Source: Plasmopara viticola (taxonomy: Eukaryota; Oomycota; Peronosporomycetes; Peronosporales; Peronosporaceae). Taken from it: a stretch of DNA of 64,000 nucleotides. The stretch lies in contig MBPM02000031.1 of NCBI GenBank assembly GCA_001695595.3, positions 496,001-560,000 on the forward strand, read 5' to 3'. The position numbers were made by a program, and so were the translations under genes. This document shows, one piece after another, positions 59,700 to 64,000 of this stretch; the first letter of the stretch is position 1; every line of letters begins with the position of its first letter. The notes below the pieces were generated by a model, which was given only the letters and a program-made list of their open reading frames with translations, was not told where the DNA came from and searched no databases.

Positions 59700-62600
59700 A
59701 GCTATTGCGAACTATAGTGGAAAAGATTTAATCTTCAAGCAAGGAAATCTTGATGAACATGCTGTCAATATTATGCTAGATTCAGGCGCCACGTGTAATG
59801 TGGTCAAGCCAGGACTTTTACAAAATGCCCATTCCAAAGAAGTAGTTCAAATTACTCGTTTCGACGGCAGCAACACTATTACGAAGAAAATTAAGCAAGA
59901 GTTTGCAGATATATCTTTTGTTGGAAACAATTTTTCGGACGTTCCGGTCATGGAATGGCCAATGAATAGTAGTTCTCACGATGTTATTTTGGGTAAGCCG
60001 TGGTTTACAGCCCATGAACCAATCATAAACTGGCGAACGCATCAAGTCTTATTCAATACAAGCGATAATCAACCTGACCCTCCAATTGAACGCGTCAGAG
60101 TTTTCAAAGAAGTTAAAGACGGCAGAATATGAAGAAATTTATCGTATTAAAATTTATCAAGCCTCTGTGCATGAAGAGCAAAAAGAGCCAAAACTTCAAT
60201 TTTTGCTGGATTCATTCCAAGACGTTTTTCCAAAGAAATTGCCAGATGCTTTACCGCCACATCGTTCGGTAGAGCTTGAAATGACCATGAAACCAGAAGC
60301 TCAGCCAAGTAATCGACCACCTTTTCGTCTATCACAAGTGGAATAAGATGCATTACAGAAATTTGTTGACGAAAACCTATCACGCAGTTGGATTGAATTA
60401 TCTGACTTGCCTTGGGTGCCCAATATATTTGGTATACCAAAAAAGGATCCAAAGACAGGAACAAGTGTTTCACGTTCCGAATGGATTCGATCTGGTAACG
60501 CAAACATATTGTTGCGATGGGTTATTGCTTTTCGGTATGTCAACTCTCAAACCATTGTTCCAAAGATTCCCTTGTCACGCATTGACGAACTATTTGATAA
60601 GATGCAAGGAAACTTTTACTGTGATTAATTTGGCGCAAGGTTATCATCAAATGCGCATTCACCCAAACAGCAAGAAGTATACCGCATTTTGTACAAGTAA
60701 TGAAACCTATCAATGGTGTGTCTCACTAAAGGGTCTTGCAGGAATGCCAGTAGTTTGGTCACGACTCATGCGAGTTTTATTTAAGAAAATTTCCATTTGT
60801 TGTCGTATACTTGGATGATATTCAACTGTTTTCACACACTTATGCTGAACACTTAGTTCATTTGAAAACTGTGTTTCAAATATTGCGAAAAGAAAAGTTT
60901 TATGCTCATATCGGCAAGTGTTAATTTGCACTCGAAGAAGTCAGCTTTTCGGGCCATACTGTATCACGGAAAGGATTGTCTGCTGATAATTCCAAAACAG
61001 AAGCAATTGCTAAATGGCCAGTGCCATCTTCAGTTAAAGAACTCAAAAGATTTCTCGGCTTAGCTGGTTAATATCGCCACTTTATTCATCAATTTGCTCA
61101 AATTGTTTTGCCATTAAGCAAGCTTGTGAAGAAGGACTTACAGTGGACTTGGGAGAAAGACCAAGATCGTGCTTTTGCTAGTCTAAAGTCTGCTTTGCAG
61201 TCTGCACCGGTACTCACCTTACCTAATTTCTTACGCCCTTTTGCACTCACCACAGATGCGTCAGGATTGTGCATTGGTGGTGTACTTTCGCAATTTGTAA
61301 ATGGTCATGATCATCTTGTTGCTTTCTACTCTAAGAAGCTTGGTGTTCATGAAGTTAATTGGTCGGCACATGAAAAGGAATTATTTGCAATAAAAGCTGG
61401 TCTCGACCAATGACGTCATTATCTTTACGGTCATCAATTTGTAATATTCACAGATAATAGTGCATGCTCATGGCTGCTTCATCATCCTAAAGTTTCTCCC
61501 TAAATTGGCAAGATATTTGACAACATTTTCCAAGTACACTTTTACGATTCATCACATCAGTGGTGCTCTTTATGTCGTCGCTGATGCTTTGTCGCGTCGA
61601 CCAGACGAATGTGCTCCTTCAACTATCGAATTTCATGAATGTGATGCTAAATGTCTAGCTCGAGGTTTTCGTTTGCGTGTTTCACCATCTGGGCCAACTC
61701 TGCTCCGGGAGGGGCCTGAGTCACTTCAAGTTGCTGCAGTAATGATTGCATCTTTTTCGAGTTGTCGCCAGATGTCCGCAAAATATTCCATCTAGGTTAT
61801 GCCAATGATTCTGAGTTTTAAGACTTATGAAAGAAGTCTGATACTGACACATTCTTCATTAAACATGACGAATTATTGCTTTTACTTACTTCCAACAAAG
61901 TTGCAAGACTTTTTGTGCCGAACAACGATCGTTTGCGAGCATAAGTCATTTCGCAATATCATGACTCTGCTATAGCTGCTCATCCTGACAATCGCAGAAC
62001 TACATGCGAGTTGCACAGTGGTATTCTCGGAAGACATTACAAAATGATATCAAGGAATATGTCAAGACGTGTGAAACTTGTGCACGCTGGAAACATGACA
62101 ATCAACGAAAAAATGGATCACTTATGCCAATTCCAATACCTGAGCATTGTTGGCATGTTGTGTCAATGGAATTTATGACTGAAATACCTGTTTCAAATGG
62201 TTTGATGCCATTCTAACTGCTAACGACAAATTGTCAAAACGTACCAAGTACGCTGCAGTGCATGCGAATGATGATGCATCTGCAACAACCAAAGCATTCT
62301 TTGAAGCTGTAGTTCGACACCATGGATTACCTGAAGTTATAATCAGTGACAAAGATAGCAAGTTCACTTCATCATTTTGGAAATCTCTGATGACAAGCAT
62401 GGGTGTTCGACTTAGTATGACAACAGCACATCGTGCTCAAGCCGATGGACAAACGGAACGACAAAACTTAGTCGTTGAAGATGCACTTAGATGTATGTTG
62501 TCCTATCACGGAACAGATTGGACAAATTACTTAGGCACTATCGAATATGCTCATTCAACATTTGTCAGTGCATCTACTGGATATTCTCCATTTGAGATTG

Positions 62601-63245
62601 ACACCGGGAGAAAAGAACGTTCTCCTTGGCAAATAGGAATAAGTGGGAATGATTCGAAAGTGAAAATTGATGTTTAGGCTGAAGAGTTCGTGGAAAAAAG
62701 ACAAAAGATAATTGAACAAGCACGAAAGAATCTACTAAAAGCTGAAGCCTCTCAAAAGCAATATTATGGTCAGAAATTTAGAGTACATCAAGAATTATCA
62801 AGTTGGAGATAAAGTTATGCTGGATACTCGAAGAATCTCTTTAAGACATGCTGCCAAAGATATGGAAAATAAACGAGCGAAATTTGCAGCAAGAAAAGTT
62901 GGGCCATATGAAATCATCAAGATGATAAATCCCAATTTGGCAAAATGCAAGTTGCCACCAAGCATGAAAAGAATTAATCCGACCTTCAATGTCGATGTAT
63001 TGTCGAAGTACGATCCGACACCAGACAAGTTCCTTAGTCGTCCTATCCCCAAAGCGTCGAAGTTGGTGGAAATTGACTCAGCTTATCAGCTTCAAATCAT
63101 TCACCGTGTTTTGAAGAAGAGACAATTAAATCGCCAACCCGAATGGCTTGTCCAGTGGCATGGTGAAACAGAAGAAGAAGCTAGCTGGGAAAAAGAAAAG
63201 ATATTCGACACGCAGCGCGTTGGAATGATCTCGTTGCCGACTTGA
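59700..63245 (+). pseudogene. Gypsy pol with chromodomain-like end, broken
   Basis: Pieces in order: protease MLDSGATCNVV (59773); reverse transcriptase from about 60170 with YLDD at 60808-60819; RNase H TTDASG (about 61250) and TDNSACSWLL; integrase zinc-binding region and core (62004-62677), including SDKDSKFTSSFW and AQADGQTER; then C-terminal IIHRVLKKRQLNRQPEWLVQWHG, a chromodomain-like segment (about 63085-63200). At least eight in-frame stops or shifts separate them (for example TAA at 60345, TAA at 61069 and TGA at 61411). Catalytic residues survive where frames are open, so decay is moderate. Confidence 0.85.
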
Positions 63246-63278
63246 GACAGCGACAACGAGAGATCAAATCGAGAAAGA

Positions 63279-63629
63279 TGTAAGGAACCACACTCACATG
63301 TTCTAAAACCATTCTAGAATGTCAGTGAGTGTAGGTTACAAACATTCTTTATGTTTTCGTAAACAAACTTAACCCACATTCAAGGAGAAATGATACATAT
63401 ATTCATATTGGTTAATAGGAAAGGCGACGTACTAGGAGGAAAGACTTACAGGAGAAAAACAGTAGGAAGAAAGTGGATAGATTACATATAAGTAGGAAAT
63501 CAGTTTCAGAAATAATCTCACTTTTTTAAGTTCGCCACAAATCTACTACTGAACCTACAACCTACAGTCCAACACCGCCTACCAACATCCAGATCCTCAC
63601 AAGTGGCCACCAACACCCAGATCCTCACA
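63279..63629 (+). repeat. 3' LTR of gypsy element (351 bp, with 28-bp terminal duplication)
   Basis: Starts TGTAAGGAACC. At 63602 it reaches the same end as the 5' LTR (CCTCACA), then has 28 extra bases: AGTGG, matching the first bases after the 5' LTR, followed by a second copy of the last 23 bases of the LTR. The target duplication ATTAT comes only after the extra copy, at 63630. Confidence 0.85.
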
Positions 63630-63633
63630 ATTA

Positions 63634-63712
63634 TACAGTTCGCGTCGGCTTCTCTACAAAGCCTGCTATCTGTTAAGAAGTAGGCTTTGTAGAGAAGCCG
63701 ACGCGAACTGTA
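63634..63712. repeat. Perfect 31-bp inverted repeat next to gypsy element
   Basis: Arms 63634-63664 and 63682-63712 are exact reverse complements (TACAGTTCGCGTCGGCTTCT...), with a 17-nt spacer. The GC-rich stem adjoins the right target duplication of the gypsy element, overlapping it by one base. It is not part of the LTR. Confidence 0.9.
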
Positions 63713-64000
63713 GCTTCGGCAGCCTACTTTTAATTGATAGAAACACGTGCAGCCTGAGCCAAATTTTGCATTTTTGCACCTGTCCCAGCTAGTTTAGTAT
63801 GGTAGCGAGCAATAGGGATGGATAAGGAATTTTTTACAGCATTTTATCGCCGCGTTTTGACATCCACTGTCCACTTACAAGTAGCTGTTTTGCGATGGAC
63901 CTAAGTCAATCAAATATTAAATTAGTTAGGTGGTCACTTGACCCTGCTCTTAAATTCACACTGCACAGAGGCGCCACATTTGTAGGCTAGAATGCTTTTA
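63713..64000. other. Right edge of window, nothing recognised
   Basis: Short AT-rich stretch after the inverted repeat with no coding frame of note. Confidence 0.5.

Larger units (their letters stand above)
57681..63634 (+). mobile_element. Ty3/gypsy LTR retrotransposon (chromovirus-like), degenerate
   Basis: Element 57686-63629 with target duplication ATTAT on both sides (57681-57685, 63630-63634). LTRs of 322 bp (57686-58007) and 351 bp (63279-63629) match at about 94 percent (roughly 19 substitutions), so it is clearly older than the copia element. The internal order is gag, CCHC knuckle, protease, reverse transcriptase, RNase H, integrase, chromodomain-like tail. Many stops and frameshifts break it into about a dozen frames. 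A primer-site-like TGGTAGCAC follows the 5' LTR after AG. A purine stretch, GAGAAAGA, precedes the 3' LTR. Confidence 0.92.

Overview
This window looks like nuclear DNA of a plant-pathogenic oomycete (Phytophthora or downy-mildew lineage). The clues are: intron-poor genes with very short GT-AG introns (42, 55, 66, 67 and 77 bp where I could place them); a phosphoglycerate kinase with a mitochondrial-type leader and an oomycete-like initiator (TCTCATTTAC...) just upstream; a serine-pathway enzyme fusion that also has a mitochondrial-type leader; and compact gene islands set in wide tracts of decayed retrotransposon DNA. The species cannot be named from the sequence.

Layout. Positions 1-15.2 kb hold no convincing gene: degenerate repeats, a hairpin, and two solo LTRs of one family in opposite orientation (12958-13636 minus, carrying an inserted gene fragment; 14524-14810 plus, with a perfect 5-bp target duplication). 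From 15.2 to 20.6 kb, glucose-6-phosphate dehydrogenase (minus) and a D-3-phosphoglycerate dehydrogenase / phosphoserine aminotransferase fusion (plus) are divergent. From 21.6 to 36.2 kb lies a rearranged block. It contains a giant NO VEIN-like GHKL ATPase (minus, about 2,500 aa) with a DUF3883 nuclease-like module at its 3' end, an inverted second copy of that module, an intact COP9 signalosome subunit 3 gene and a truncated inverted copy of it, plus a LINE remnant. A four-span membrane protein follows. From 39.99 to 44.37 kb is a young Ty1/copia element with 146-bp LTRs, a 5-bp target duplication, one frameshift and a primer site matching a half initiator-tRNA. From 45.5 to 56.3 kb is a dense gene island: a second four-span membrane protein, a 3-ketoacyl-CoA-reductase-like SDR, a VPS9-domain protein, a MAP-kinase-kinase-like kinase with three exons, two genes of a six-cysteine secreted/surface family flanking an unknown gene, and phosphoglycerate kinase. 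From 57.68 to 63.63 kb is an older, stop-riddled Ty3/gypsy element with a chromodomain-like tail; a perfect 31-bp inverted repeat abuts its right target duplication.

Links between genes. Phosphoglycerate kinase handles 3-phosphoglycerate, and the fusion enzyme uses it to start serine synthesis. Both carry mitochondrial-type leaders, which fits the known mitochondrial location of lower glycolysis in stramenopiles. G6PD supplies cytosolic NADPH. The SDR is probably the ketoacyl-CoA reductase of ER fatty-acid elongation. VPS9 (Rab5 exchange), CSN3 (cullin deneddylation) and the MAPKK are regulatory housekeeping genes. The six-cysteine proteins are the best candidates for a little-described lineage-specific family.
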